Source: JABDIP01 sp965250245
GTDB lineage: Bacteria > Pseudomonadota > Alphaproteobacteria > DSM-16000 > Inquilinaceae
Direction of reading: 5' to 3'
Length of the DNA: 64,000 nt
Assembly: GCA_965250245.1 (NCBI GenBank)
Contig: OZ252296.1
Location: forward strand, 1,426,001-1,490,000
Made by a program: the position numbers and the translations under genes. Shown here in pieces: positions 47,002 through 55,912 of the stretch (within the stretch, counting starts at the first letter, position 1; each line of letters opens with the position of its first letter). The notes beneath the pieces are model-generated. The model did not search any database, was not told the DNA's origin, and was given only the letters and a program-made list of their open reading frames with translations.

Positions 47002-47150
47002 TGTTTGCCTCGCTTGATTAGAGGGATGGACGGCAGCAAGGCTAAGGCGGCCGCGTAGCCCGGGCTGTGACGACCGTCGCAGCATCGCCCCGGATCGATC
47101 TGGGCGATCTCACCGGTGTGCTTGCCCGACCGCCGCGCCGCCGCCAATCG

Positions 47151-47178
47151 CAATGCGGCACTTGAATTGCCGCAATTG
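47151..47178. promoter_or_regulatory. inverted repeat before the PLP lyase gene
   Basis: CAATGCGGCA-CTTGAAT-TGCCGCAATTG has 6-bp perfect inner arms (GCGGCA/TGCCGC) and matching CAAT/ATTG ends, 50 bp before the start of the downstream gene. It could be an Lrp- or MarR-type site. No SAM-II riboswitch was recognised here. Confidence 0.4.
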
Positions 47179-47228
47179 GGTGCCACAGGGTCTTTCAACG
47201 GTCGCGCAATCGATTCGGGAGCCCCGCT

Positions 47229-48521
47229 ATGCCGGATTGCCAGTTCCGCAAGACCCATCTCGACGGGCACGAGCTGCACCCCTCCACCCAGATGATGTCC
47301 TTCGGCTACGACCCCTTCATGTCGGAGGGGGCGGTGAAGCCGCCGGTGTTCCTCACCTCGACCTTCGCCTTCCGCAATGCGGAGGAGGGGGCGGAGTTCT
47401 TCGACGTTGTGGCCGGGCGCAAGCCGGCGCCGGAGGGCATGGGCGCCGGCGGGCTGGTCTACAGCCGCTTCAACCACCCGAACCTTGAGATCGTCGAGGA
47501 CCGGCTGGCGCTGCTGGACGGCGCCGAGGCGGCCGCCGTCACGTCCTCCGGCATGGCGGCGATCAGCGCCATCTTCCTGGCGATGCTCAGGCCTGGCGAC
47601 GTGCTGTTGCACTTCACCCCGCTCTACGGCGGCACCGAGACTCTGATCCGCAAGATCCTGCCGGGTTTCGGCATCAAGACCGTCGCGTTCTCCGACGGGC
47701 TGTCGGAGGAGGCGATGGCGGCCGCGATGCAGGAAGCGGCGGGCCAGGGGCCGGTCAAGATGGTCTATCTGGAGACCCCGGCCAACCCGACCAACGCCAT
47801 GATCGATTTCGCCGCGGTCACCCGGGTGATCGACGCCTACGAACAGGCGCACGGGTCCCGCCCGGTCTCGGTCTGCGACAACACCATGCTGGGGCCCGTC
47901 TACCAGCACCCGATCCGCCACGGCATTGATCTCTGCGTCTACTCGCTGACCAAATATGTCGGCGGCCACAGCGACCTCGTGGCCGGCGGCGTCACCGGCT
48001 CGAAGGAATTGCTGAAGCAGATCCGGCTCACTCGCGGCGCCTTCGGCTCACAACTCGACCCGCATTCGTCCTGGATGATCGCCCGGTCCATGGAGACGCT
48101 GGTGCTGCGCATGGACAAGGCCACCGACAGCGGCCGCCGCGTCGCCGACTGGCTGGCCGGGAACCCGCACATGCCCGCGAAGGTCCTGCACCCGGAACAC
48201 GATCCTGACCCGGCCGCCCAGGCGGTCTATGAGCGCCAGTGCAGCGGCCCCGGCTCCACCTTCTCCTTCGTGATCGACGCCGACAGGCCGACCACCTTCC
48301 GGCTGCTCAACGCCCTGCAGCTCTTCAAGCTGGCGGTCAGCCTGGGCGGCACCGAATCCCTCGTCTGCCACCCGGCCTCCACCACCCATTCCGGCGTGCC
48401 GGAAGACGTCCGCGCCGAGACCGGCGTGACGGAGGGCCTGGTGCGCATTTCGATCGGACTGGAGCACCCGGACGATTTGATCGCCGACCTGGACCACGCG
48501 TTCAAGCTGGCGGCCGGGTAA
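47229..48521 (+). CDS. Cys/Met metabolism PLP enzyme (cystathionine gamma-synthase family)
   Basis: 430 residues. The PLP lysine is in YSLTKYVGGHSDLVAGG; VKPPVFLTSTFAFRNAEEG, YSRFNHPNLEIVEDRLALLDGAEAAAVTSSGMAAI and LGGTESLVCHPASTTHSGV are all conserved in the family. Members include cystathionine gamma-synthase, O-acetylhomoserine sulfhydrylase and methionine gamma-lyase. The sequence alone does not choose among them, though a role in methionine or homocysteine metabolism is likely. Confidence 0.9.
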   Translation: MPDCQFRKTHLDGHELHPSTQMMSFGYDPFMSEGAVKPPVFLTSTFAFRNAEEGAEFFDVVAGRKPAPEGMGAGGLVYSRFNHPNLEIVEDRLALLDGAEAAAVTSSGMAAISAIFLAMLRPGDVLLHFTPLYGGTETLIRKILPGFGIKTVAFSDGLSEEAMAAAMQEAAGQGPVKMVYLETPANPTNAMIDFAAVTRVIDAYEQAHGSRPVSVCDNTMLGPVYQHPIRHGIDLCVYSLTKYVGGHSDLVAGGVTGSKELLKQIRLTRGAFGSQLDPHSSWMIARSMETLVLRMDKATDSGRRVADWLAGNPHMPAKVLHPEHDPDPAAQAVYERQCSGPGSTFSFVIDADRPTTFRLLNALQLFKLAVSLGGTESLVCHPASTTHSGVPEDVRAETGVTEGLVRISIGLEHPDDLIADLDHAFKLAAG

Positions 48522-48555
48522 CACTTTCCGCGCCGAATATCGTCGCATTGCCGGT

Positions 48556-49185
48556 TTAGCGTCTGGCCCTGGCAACGAGTTCGGCCGGGGCCGGATGCCA
48601 GCCTTGCTCCCGGCTATGGGCCCAGAACTCTCCGGCGCCGCAATCCACCAGGTGGACGACCGCCCAGCCATCACCCACCGGGTCGCTGAACTGCGTCGTC
48701 CAACGGGTGGCCTCCCCCGAGTTCGGACAGGTGAACAACCCTGGGTCGGCGTGGTCCTGCCAGTAGCGTTGATAGGGTCGGATCTGCGATTCGAGATCGA
48801 TGGGAATGTCGTTCAGGTGACGCCAGTATGACGTGAGGATGATCCCGGACATGTCGTCCGGGTGATGGATGCCGCGGTCGTTGAACCAGACGGCCAGCGG
48901 CGACCCGCCCCACAGGCCCCATCCGTTGCGCAGCGACGTGCCCAGACCGTGATGGTAGCGGGCCATGTCCTCTTCGGTACCGCCGCGAAGGGTTTCGATG
49001 TCTTCCGGCGAAAGCAGGGCGTCCAGCCGGGCAATCGCGCTTGCAAGATCGACAGGGTCGGCGTCGGTCGCCGACCCATCGGGCTGCGCCAGCGAGCTCT
49101 GCAGCGTCAAGCCGACCAGGACGACGACTGCCATGAGAACACGGCAGATCGTCGTCAACTGGCCATTGCTGGTCATGGTGGCCAC
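48556..49185 (-). CDS. exported DUF6794-like protein
   Basis: 209 residues with a signal peptide (VLMAVVVLVGLTLQSSLAQ). The mature part has YHHGLGTSLRNGWGLWGGSPLAVWFNDRGIHHPDDMSG followed by SYWRHLN, the pattern I associate with DUF6794. Two Cys in the last third (FTCPNSG and VDCGAGE) may be disulfide-bonded in the periplasm. Function unknown. It lies just downstream of the peroxiredoxin gene on the same strand. Confidence 0.72.
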   Translation of the reverse strand: MATMTSNGQLTTICRVLMAVVVLVGLTLQSSLAQPDGSATDADPVDLASAIARLDALLSPEDIETLRGGTEEDMARYHHGLGTSLRNGWGLWGGSPLAVWFNDRGIHHPDDMSGIILTSYWRHLNDIPIDLESQIRPYQRYWQDHADPGLFTCPNSGEATRWTTQFSDPVGDGWAVVHLVDCGAGEFWAHSREQGWHPAPAELVARARR

Positions 49186-49237
49186 CTGGGCTCCATGTGC
49201 CTAGGCGCGGCAGCCGCCGCGCCCCGTTCGTCAGACC

Positions 49238-49900
49238 TTAGTCCTTGGGCTCCGCCACCACCCGCAGGTACGGCTTCAGGGTCTTCCAGCCGTCCGGAAA
49301 CTTCTCCTTCGCGGCGTCGTCGGAGAGCGCCGGGACGATGATCACGTCCTCGCCATGCTCCCAGTTGGCCGGGGTGGCGACCTGGTGCTTGGCGGTGAGC
49401 TGGATGGAATCGATCGCGCGCAGGATCTCGTCGAAGTTCCGTCCGGTGCTCATCGGGTAGACCAGGCTCAGCTTGACCTTCTTGTCCGGGCCGATGACGA
49501 AGACATTGCGGACGGTCTGGTTGTCGACCGGGGTGCGGCCTTCCGAGGTGGTGCCCGCGTCGGCCGGCAGCATGCCGTAGGCCTTGGCCACCTTCAGCTC
49601 GCTGTCGCCAATCAGCGGGTAGTTCGGGGCGTGGCCGGTGACGTCGGCGATGTCCTGCGACCACTTCTCGTGGTTGCTGACCGGGTCGACACTGAGGCCG
49701 AGGATCTTGCAGTTGCGCTTGTCGAATTCCGACTTCAGCCCGGCCATGGTGCCAAGCTCGGTGGTGCAGACCGGGGTGAAGTCCTTTGGATGCGAGAACA
49801 GCACCGCGTATCCGTCGCCGATCCAGTCATGGAAGCTGATCGGGCCTTCGGTGGTCTCGGCTTGGAAATCCGGCGCTGTTTCGCCAATGGTGAGTGCCAT
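49238..49900 (-). CDS. 1-Cys peroxiredoxin (Prx6 type)
   Basis: 220 residues from ATG 49900, with an AACGGGAGGA site upstream; a longer frame exists but is not conserved sequence. The peroxidatic Cys45 is in SHPKDFTPVCTTELG. The long C-terminal domain (from VYPMSTGRNFDEILRAIDSIQL to PYLRVV) is that of the Prx6 subfamily. There is no second Cys in the usual 2-Cys position. It reduces H2O2 and organic peroxides in the cytoplasm. Confidence 0.94.
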   Translation of the reverse strand: MALTIGETAPDFQAETTEGPISFHDWIGDGYAVLFSHPKDFTPVCTTELGTMAGLKSEFDKRNCKILGLSVDPVSNHEKWSQDIADVTGHAPNYPLIGDSELKVAKAYGMLPADAGTTSEGRTPVDNQTVRNVFVIGPDKKVKLSLVYPMSTGRNFDEILRAIDSIQLTAKHQVATPANWEHGEDVIIVPALSDDAAKEKFPDGWKTLKPYLRVVAEPKD

Positions 49901-50106
49901 GTCGTCCTCCCGTTGAGGGTCAGCTACCTGCGTGAAGTGGGGTGATGCGTTCGGGTGCAATCTACGGTGTCCGGGCGGCGGACCGGAGTCAAAAGTTCGG
50001 CACGGGATCGATCGACGGCCGCGCCCGTGGCGTCCGCGCTTGACTCGCGACGGCATCGAGGCAGGTAAAGAAGCCAGGGCCGGTCGGTATCGCGCGGGGC
50101 AACACC

Positions 50107-50796
50107 ATGAACAGGCAGGCAGCGTCGGCAATTGCGGCGGTCGTCGCGCTCACCCTTGCAGGTACCGCTCAGGCCCAGGCGCCGCGCGCGGATATCTGCA
50201 TGGCGATCGGACTGGACGCCTCCGGCTCGATCGCGCCGGCGGAGATGCGCCTGCAGCTCGACGGTCTGGCGACGACGCTGACCCATCCGGAATTCCTGCG
50301 CGCCGTGCGAGGCGGACCGCATGGCACCCTGGCGATCGCCGTCTATGCCTGGTCGGAGGCGCCGGAACTGGCGCGGGTGGTGGTGCCGTGGACGCCGGTC
50401 CGCGGCGAAGCCGGCGCGGCGCAGGTCGCGGCCAAGCTGCGGACGACCGCCGGGCTGTCCGGCTCCGGCAGCACGGGGCTGGCGCCGGCGGTCGCCGACG
50501 GGGCGGCGCTGCTGGCGGGATGTCCCTGGTTCGCCGACCGCCAGATCCTGAACGTGGTGGGCGACGGCATCACCAATGCCGGCCCGGCGCCGTCCGGCGC
50601 CCGGGACGCCGCGCTAGGCCGCGGCGTCATCATCAACGCGCTGGTGGTCGGCGGCGACCCCGCGGTGCGGGCCCATTTCCAGGACCAGGTGGTCGGGCCG
50701 CAGGGCGTCGGCTTCGTGGAACAGGCGGCGGATTACGACGAGTTCGCCGCCGCCATGCTGCGCAAATTCGTGACCGAGGTGGCGGCGGTCCGCTGA
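50107..50796 (+). CDS. DUF1194 family VWA-like exported protein
   Basis: 229 residues with a signal peptide (AASAIAAVVALTLAGTAQAQA). The mature protein starts a von Willebrand A-like fold with the metal site motif LDASGSI, continues with LAIAVYAWSEAPE and LNVVGDGITNAGP and ends in a helix with QAADYDEFAAAMLRKF. This order matches DUF1194, found mainly in alphaproteobacteria. It probably binds a protein or metal partner in the periplasm. It is divergent from the peroxiredoxin gene. Confidence 0.87.
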   Translation: MNRQAASAIAAVVALTLAGTAQAQAPRADICMAIGLDASGSIAPAEMRLQLDGLATTLTHPEFLRAVRGGPHGTLAIAVYAWSEAPELARVVVPWTPVRGEAGAAQVAAKLRTTAGLSGSGSTGLAPAVADGAALLAGCPWFADRQILNVVGDGITNAGPAPSGARDAALGRGVIINALVVGGDPAVRAHFQDQVVGPQGVGFVEQAADYDEFAAAMLRKFVTEVAAVR

Positions 50797-50826
50797 TCGC
50801 GGGACCGGCCGCACACCCGGGCCAAA

Positions 50827-53800
50827 TCAGCTCGCAAGGCCGGCCGCCGGGCCGGGCGGGCCGTCCTGTCCGGGCAGGGCGGCGCGGCCGGTGAACACGT
50901 ACCGGCCGTAGAGCCAGCTGATGCCCAGCAGGCTGACGCCCAGCCCGGTGAAGGCGGCGATACGCCAGAGACCGGTCAGTGCCGAGGCGTCGTAGAGGAA
51001 GACCTTGGCGATGGCGGCCAGCATCAGCCCCAGCGAGACCAGCCTGGTCATCTGGTCGGCCCGCGCCACGCCCCAGACCAGGAAGCCGATTGCGGTGGCC
51101 AGCGCCGCCGCGGAATAGGCGTAGAGCTCCGCCGTGCCGACCGGGCCATAGATCATCGGCCCGTCCTGGAACAATTGCCGCACCTGGGCCAGCGCCAGGA
51201 TGAGGATCAGCGCCAGGCAGGCACCCTTGGCCGCCAGGGCATGGGCGGCCGCGCCGCGCAATGGCAGCTCTTGCCGCTGCAGCAGGGCCAGCCATCCGAT
51301 CGGCAGACCGTAGGTCAGCAGCAGCCCGTTGATGACCGGCCAGGACCCGACCGCCTGCGGCACCAGCATCGGGTTGAACACCAGCAGGTCGAACCAGACC
51401 AGCCGGGCCATCGCCGACCAGGTGAGGGCCAGCGCCGCCCAGCCGAGTTCCGGGCGGCCGATACGATCCCGCAGCCAGAACGCCGCCGCGCCGGCGGCGA
51501 ACAGCGCCTGGGTGACGACCGACCGCTCCAGGAAGCCGCGCGCTTCGAAGGCGGGGATCGTGTCGATGGCGAACAGCGCCTTGACCACGCCGTAGCCGAG
51601 GATCGCCAGCCAGAATGCGGCCACCGAGGCCAGCAGGGGCCGCCACACCCAGTGGGACTCCACGCGGCAGGCCCAGGCCGTTGCCGCAAGCGGCAGGGCC
51701 GGCAGCGCCACGGTCAGCGCCACGTCGCGCAAGGCCGGCAGGTCACCGGCGAAGATCGGCTCGCCGAACAGGCTCGGCGCCGTGGCGACGGCAAGAGGCA
51801 CCAGCACCTGGAGCGACTGCCAGACGGACAGGCCGGCCAAAGTCAGCGCCTGCTCCGCCAGCGCGAAGCCGCCGATGCGCCGGGCGGCCGCCATCAGCAT
51901 CAGCGCCTCCACCGCAAGGACGAACGGGCGCCAGGGGGCGGGCACCAGCAACACCAGCGCCAGCGTGCCCACGGCGGCGGCGGTCCAGGCGAAGGCCAGG
52001 CGCTGGGATTTCCAGGAGGCCATCGCGGCGGCCGCCGCGAGCGGCACGACCGGCAGCATCAGGGGCCAGGCCGCCACCGCGGCCGACCAGTCGCCGATCA
52101 GGCTGACAACCGCTTCCAGGAAGGCGCCGGACGGAAGGGTCACCAACGTCACCGTGAACAGGACGCCGGTCGTGTTGGCGATCCAGTTCAGGATATCGGC
52201 GCGCAGCCGGTTGGCGATCAGGATCGTCGCCAGCGCCTGCAGGGCGTAGGCCGTGGGCAGCAATTCCGCCGGCACCACCAGCATCAGGGCGCTCGCCATG
52301 AACGCCGCCACCACGCCGCCGGCCACCAGCAGCAGGTGATCCGGCACGCCGGCATCCGCCTGTCTTTGGGATTGCGCCATTGCCGCCGTCAGCAGGGCCG
52401 GGGCGGCCAGGGCGACGGCCAGACCGGCCCAGGCGAAGTCAACCAGGGCCGTCGGGTCGGCGGGGAACATGCGGACGAAAGCGGTGGCGTAGAGGCCCAG
52501 GCTTGCACCGGCGGCGAGGCCCAGCCAGTGGTAGGGCTGCTCGCCGCGCCAGGTGAGGGCATAGCCGGCGCCGGCAAACAGCGCGAGCGCGCCGCCGCTG
52601 ACGACCCAGAACCGCAGCGTGTCGGGGTCCGGCCACAAGGCGAGCATCGCCAGCGTGACCACCAGGGCTGTCGGCGGCAGCAGGATGCAGTGGAGTTGCC
52701 GGGCGCCCATGACGATGCAGGCGCCGGCCAGAAGGGCGAACAGCCCCCAATCGAGCCAGCCGAATCCGGCGCTGCCGACGACGACCGCGAGCTGCGCCAG
52801 CGCGACGCCGCCGGTGAGGATCGGCATCAGGGACCGCATGCCGACCAGGGCCTGGCTCAGCGGGATCTTGCGGTCGTCGGCGCTGGACGCGAAGACCATG
52901 CCGGTCATGGCGACCAGGAACAGGCCCAGCCACAGGCTGTTCTCCGCGGCGAGGTCGCTGGTCAGCAGCAGCCCGATCCAGCCGAAGCCGCCCAGCGCCG
53001 CCGGCACCGCCAGCCACCACCAGCCTTGCCGGCGGATCAGCAGCATCAGCGCGCCGATGACCAGCAGCAGGTAGGCCATCAGCACCGGCACGTTCGGCGT
53101 GCTGGCGCTGACCATGGCCGGGGTGGCGAAACCACCGATCAGGCCCATCAGGGCAATCGGCGGGCCGCGCCGCAGCGACAGCGCCAGGGCGGCGGCCGTC
53201 GTCGCCGCCATGCCCAGGAACCCGACGGTCGGCGTCATCAGGTCGTAGAGGGTGGTGGCGATGTACATCACCGCGTACAGCACCGCGATCCCGGCGCCGG
53301 CCAGGGATTGCGCGATCCGCGGGCCGTTGGCGACGGCCGGCCGGTGGTGGATGATTTCCGCCCCGGCCAGCAGCGCCAGCCCGAACAGGCCGCCCAGCAC
53401 CATGCGCACTTGCGGCGTGATGAGGCCGATATCGATCGAGTATTTGACGAGGAAGAACCCGGCCATCGCCAGGGCGATGCCGCCGCCCCATACGGCCAGG
53501 CGTGCTCCGAACAACTGCTCGAAGCCGCGGCGTCGGGCGGCGCGGTCGGGGGTCGGCGCCGGCTGCTCCGAGGCCATGTCGCCGGCCACGGGGTCTTCGG
53601 CCACCGGCATCGGGGAAACAAGGGGCTCGCTTGTGACCTCGGAAAGGGCGGCGGTAGCCGGTATCGGTTCCGATTCCGGCTCCGGCTCCGGCTCCGGCTC
53701 GGCAGCGTCGTCTCGCGCCCACCCCTCGGATTTCAGTTCCGGGACTTCCGGCGTGGTCGGCGTCTCCGGTACGGCGGCCGCTTCCGGACGCTGAGCCTGG

Positions 53801-53928
53801 CCCGGAAGGTCCTCGATCCGCGCCTTCAGCCGCCCGATCTCGTATTCCAGCTTCGCCAGCCGGTCCCACATCATCAACGCGATGACGAGCAGACCGCATA
53901 CGCCGACAACTGCAATCACGATGCCCAT
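50827..53928 (-). CDS. giant DUF2339 family membrane protein
   Basis: 1033 residues from ATG 53928, which follows GGAGG at suitable spacing; GTG 53940 is an alternative. One N-terminal membrane helix and a short coiled segment (LAKLEYEIGRLKARIEDL) lead into a Pro/Glu-rich linker (residues ~50-130) with alternating Glu-Pro. Twenty or more membrane helices then fill the rest, starting FEQLFGARLAVWGGGIALAMAGFFLVKYSID, the DUF2339 signature. The function is unknown. The Pro/Glu tract is encoded by a short DNA repeat (53660-53705) prone to length change. Confidence 0.88.
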   Translation of the reverse strand: MGIVIAVVGVCGLLVIALMMWDRLAKLEYEIGRLKARIEDLPGQAQRPEAAAVPETPTTPEVPELKSEGWARDDAAEPEPEPEPESEPIPATAALSEVTSEPLVSPMPVAEDPVAGDMASEQPAPTPDRAARRRGFEQLFGARLAVWGGGIALAMAGFFLVKYSIDIGLITPQVRMVLGGLFGLALLAGAEIIHHRPAVANGPRIAQSLAGAGIAVLYAVMYIATTLYDLMTPTVGFLGMAATTAAALALSLRRGPPIALMGLIGGFATPAMVSASTPNVPVLMAYLLLVIGALMLLIRRQGWWWLAVPAALGGFGWIGLLLTSDLAAENSLWLGLFLVAMTGMVFASSADDRKIPLSQALVGMRSLMPILTGGVALAQLAVVVGSAGFGWLDWGLFALLAGACIVMGARQLHCILLPPTALVVTLAMLALWPDPDTLRFWVVSGGALALFAGAGYALTWRGEQPYHWLGLAAGASLGLYATAFVRMFPADPTALVDFAWAGLAVALAAPALLTAAMAQSQRQADAGVPDHLLLVAGGVVAAFMASALMLVVPAELLPTAYALQALATILIANRLRADILNWIANTTGVLFTVTLVTLPSGAFLEAVVSLIGDWSAAVAAWPLMLPVVPLAAAAAMASWKSQRLAFAWTAAAVGTLALVLLVPAPWRPFVLAVEALMLMAAARRIGGFALAEQALTLAGLSVWQSLQVLVPLAVATAPSLFGEPIFAGDLPALRDVALTVALPALPLAATAWACRVESHWVWRPLLASVAAFWLAILGYGVVKALFAIDTIPAFEARGFLERSVVTQALFAAGAAAFWLRDRIGRPELGWAALALTWSAMARLVWFDLLVFNPMLVPQAVGSWPVINGLLLTYGLPIGWLALLQRQELPLRGAAAHALAAKGACLALILILALAQVRQLFQDGPMIYGPVGTAELYAYSAAALATAIGFLVWGVARADQMTRLVSLGLMLAAIAKVFLYDASALTGLWRIAAFTGLGVSLLGISWLYGRYVFTGRAALPGQDGPPGPAAGLAS

Positions 53929-54055
53929 CGCCCCCTCCACCCAGACTCCGGTGATCTGTACGATATGGTCATTAATGAACGACGTTCAATTAAGAAGTCC
54001 TTAAGAAGACCGACCTTCTGACCACATGGTCGATGCCGGCGGCGCGACGGACGGA

Positions 54056-55027
54056 CTAGCCGCGGCCGTGCGGCTCGGTGAAATCGATGGCCGGGCCCTT
54101 GGGTACGATGCCATGGGGATTTCTCAAGGGACTCGGAGAGAAATAGCCGCGCTTGTAGATGCCGAAATCGACCGTGTCGGCCACGCCAGGCCATTGGTAG
54201 AGCTCGCGGGCGTAGGGCCACAGATCGGGATAGTCGATCAGCCGCTTCCGATTGCATTTGAAGGCGCCGAAATAGGCGACGTCGAACCGGGCGAGGGTCG
54301 GAAACAGCCGCCAATCCGCCTCCGTCGGCCGGTCGCCGAGCAGGTAGCGGCTCTGCGACAGGCGCCGGTCGAGATCGTCCAGGGTCTCGAACAGCGCCCT
54401 CGCCGCCTCGTCATAGGCCTCCTGGGTGCGGGCGAAACCGGTGCGATACACGCCGTTGTTCACGGTGGTGTAAATCGTCTCGTTGAGGGCGTCGATCTCC
54501 GCCTCCAGCTCTGGCGGGCGGAAGTCGAGATCATTGCCGGCCACGCCGCGAAAGGCGCTGTTGAACATGCGGATGATCTCGGCGGATTCGTTGCTGACGA
54601 TCGATTCGCGCTGCTTGTCCCACAGCACCGGCATGGTGACGCGCCCGGAGTAGTCCGGCCGGGCGGCCGTGTAGACCTCGTGCATCGCCGACGTGCCCAG
54701 CAGCGTGTCTCGGTAGCGCGCATCGTCCGGGTCGAATACCCAGCCCTGATCGGTGCGGCGCGGGGCGCAGACCGACAGCGTGATGGCGTCCTCCAGCCCC
54801 TTGAGCCTGCGGAAGATCGCCGCGCGGTGGGCCCAGGGGCAGTTGATGGCGATGTAGAGGTGGTAGCGCCCGGCCTCGGCCTTGAAGCCGCCTTCGCCCG
54901 ACGGCCCCGGTTCGCCGTCTGGCGTCACCCAGTTGCGCAGCAGCGCCTGGGACCGCCGGAACTTGCCGTCGGCATTGGTGACGCTGACGTCGTCATCGAC
55001 CCATTTCCCGTCCAGCAGCTTGCCCAT
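54056..55027 (-). CDS. glutathionyl-hydroquinone reductase (Xi-class GST)
   Basis: 323 residues from ATG 55027. The catalytic Cys63 lies in AINCPWAHRAAIFRRLKGLED, the Cys-Pro-Trp motif that defines this class. The C-terminal part includes NNGVYRTGFARTQEAYDEA, RYLLGDRPTEADWRLFPTLARFD and the ending with LYQWPGVADTVDFGIYKRGYF. The enzyme removes glutathione from glutathionyl-hydroquinones in quinone detoxification. Confidence 0.93.
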   Translation of the reverse strand: MGKLLDGKWVDDDVSVTNADGKFRRSQALLRNWVTPDGEPGPSGEGGFKAEAGRYHLYIAINCPWAHRAAIFRRLKGLEDAITLSVCAPRRTDQGWVFDPDDARYRDTLLGTSAMHEVYTAARPDYSGRVTMPVLWDKQRESIVSNESAEIIRMFNSAFRGVAGNDLDFRPPELEAEIDALNETIYTTVNNGVYRTGFARTQEAYDEAARALFETLDDLDRRLSQSRYLLGDRPTEADWRLFPTLARFDVAYFGAFKCNRKRLIDYPDLWPYARELYQWPGVADTVDFGIYKRGYFSPSPLRNPHGIVPKGPAIDFTEPHGRG

Positions 55028-55109
55028 GGCCGTCGGCCCGTCGCGTCGTTTCCGTCCTTGCCGGGATAGTGTCGTGCCGGACCACACCGCGCAACGTGCA
55101 TGGCGGTCG

Positions 55110-55478
55110 TCAGTAGCGTTCGGCCCACCGGCTGCGATCGTAGGGTGGCTCGCCCGGGTCGGCGAAGAACTCGCGCACGCTGGCGATCCTGCCGTCCTGG
55201 AACGTGTAGAACGAGGCGGCATGCACCACGGTGGCGCCGTCGGTGATCTCCACCTCCGTCGCCAGCCGCTCGCCGGCGCCGACTATATCCCTCAGATGGC
55301 AGCTCCAGGCGCCGGGATAGGCGCGATTGAGCTGGATGAAGTTCTCCGCGCCCAGAATGCGCTCGCGGGTCTGCGGCCAGTCGGCGACGAAATCCTCGGT
55401 GAACAGCGGTCGCGTCTCCTCGAACCGGCGCTCGTCGAACAGCCGCCAAAGGGTCGTCACGGTCTCTCGCGGATCCAT
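55110..55478 (-). CDS. SnoaL-like/NTF2-fold protein
   Basis: 122 residues from ATG 55478, with AAAGGAG upstream. The single cone-shaped NTF2-like domain is suggested by ETVTTLWRLFDERRFEETRPLFTEDFVADWPQTRERILG, the paired strands ATEVEITDGATVVHAASFYTFQDGRIASVREFFADPG and the ending PYDRSRWAERY. Members bind small ligands or act as isomerases or hydrolases; nothing fixes the role here. It precedes the glutathionyl-hydroquinone reductase on the same strand. Confidence 0.82.
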   Translation of the reverse strand: MDPRETVTTLWRLFDERRFEETRPLFTEDFVADWPQTRERILGAENFIQLNRAYPGAWSCHLRDIVGAGERLATEVEITDGATVVHAASFYTFQDGRIASVREFFADPGEPPYDRSRWAERY

Positions 55479-55609
55479 GATCCGGTCGCTCCTTTCGCCC
55501 GGTGCGGGCCTGCGCTGGAAATTGTCGCAGGGCATCGATGCCGGGCCATCGATACAATCATGGGCGGGCGCCGGGCCTTGCGCCGGCTGTAGGAAGTAGG
55601 AGGCACATC

Positions 55610-55912
55610 ATGAGCGGATTGGACATATTCGCACTGATCGTCCTGGTGGTCATTGCCGGCAGCGTCGCGGCGGCGGCCGTCGTGATCGCGCGTCTGCCGG
55701 GACAGATCGCACGGAAGCGCGGCCACCCCCAGGCCGACGCGATCGGGATCGCCGGATGGCTTGGCGTGCTCGCGGCCGGCGTCTTCTGGCCGTTGGCGCT
55801 GATCTGGGCGTTCAGCAAATCGCGCTCCGACGAACCGGCGCTGAAGGACCTTCGGGATCGGCTCGAGGCGCTCGAAGCGCGGATCGCGGCAGGGCAGGGG
55901 GCGGCGCAATGA
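55610..55912 (+). CDS. DUF3302 family inner-membrane protein
   Basis: 100 residues from ATG 55610. Two membrane helices (IFALIVLVVIAGSVAAAAVVI and GWLGVLAAGVFWPLALIWAF) flank the conserved LPGQIARKRGHPQADAI loop of DUF3302. A short charged coil ends the protein. The stop overlaps the start of the HlyD-type gene, the same pairing as yibI-yibH of enteric bacteria. Confidence 0.87.
   Translation: MSGLDIFALIVLVVIAGSVAAAAVVIARLPGQIARKRGHPQADAIGIAGWLGVLAAGVFWPLALIWAFSKSRSDEPALKDLRDRLEALEARIAAGQGAAQ

Noticed and set aside
47100..47228. SAM-II or other methionine riboswitch before the PLP enzyme gene
   Set aside because: I could not find the expected pseudoknot elements; only a simple inverted repeat is visible.
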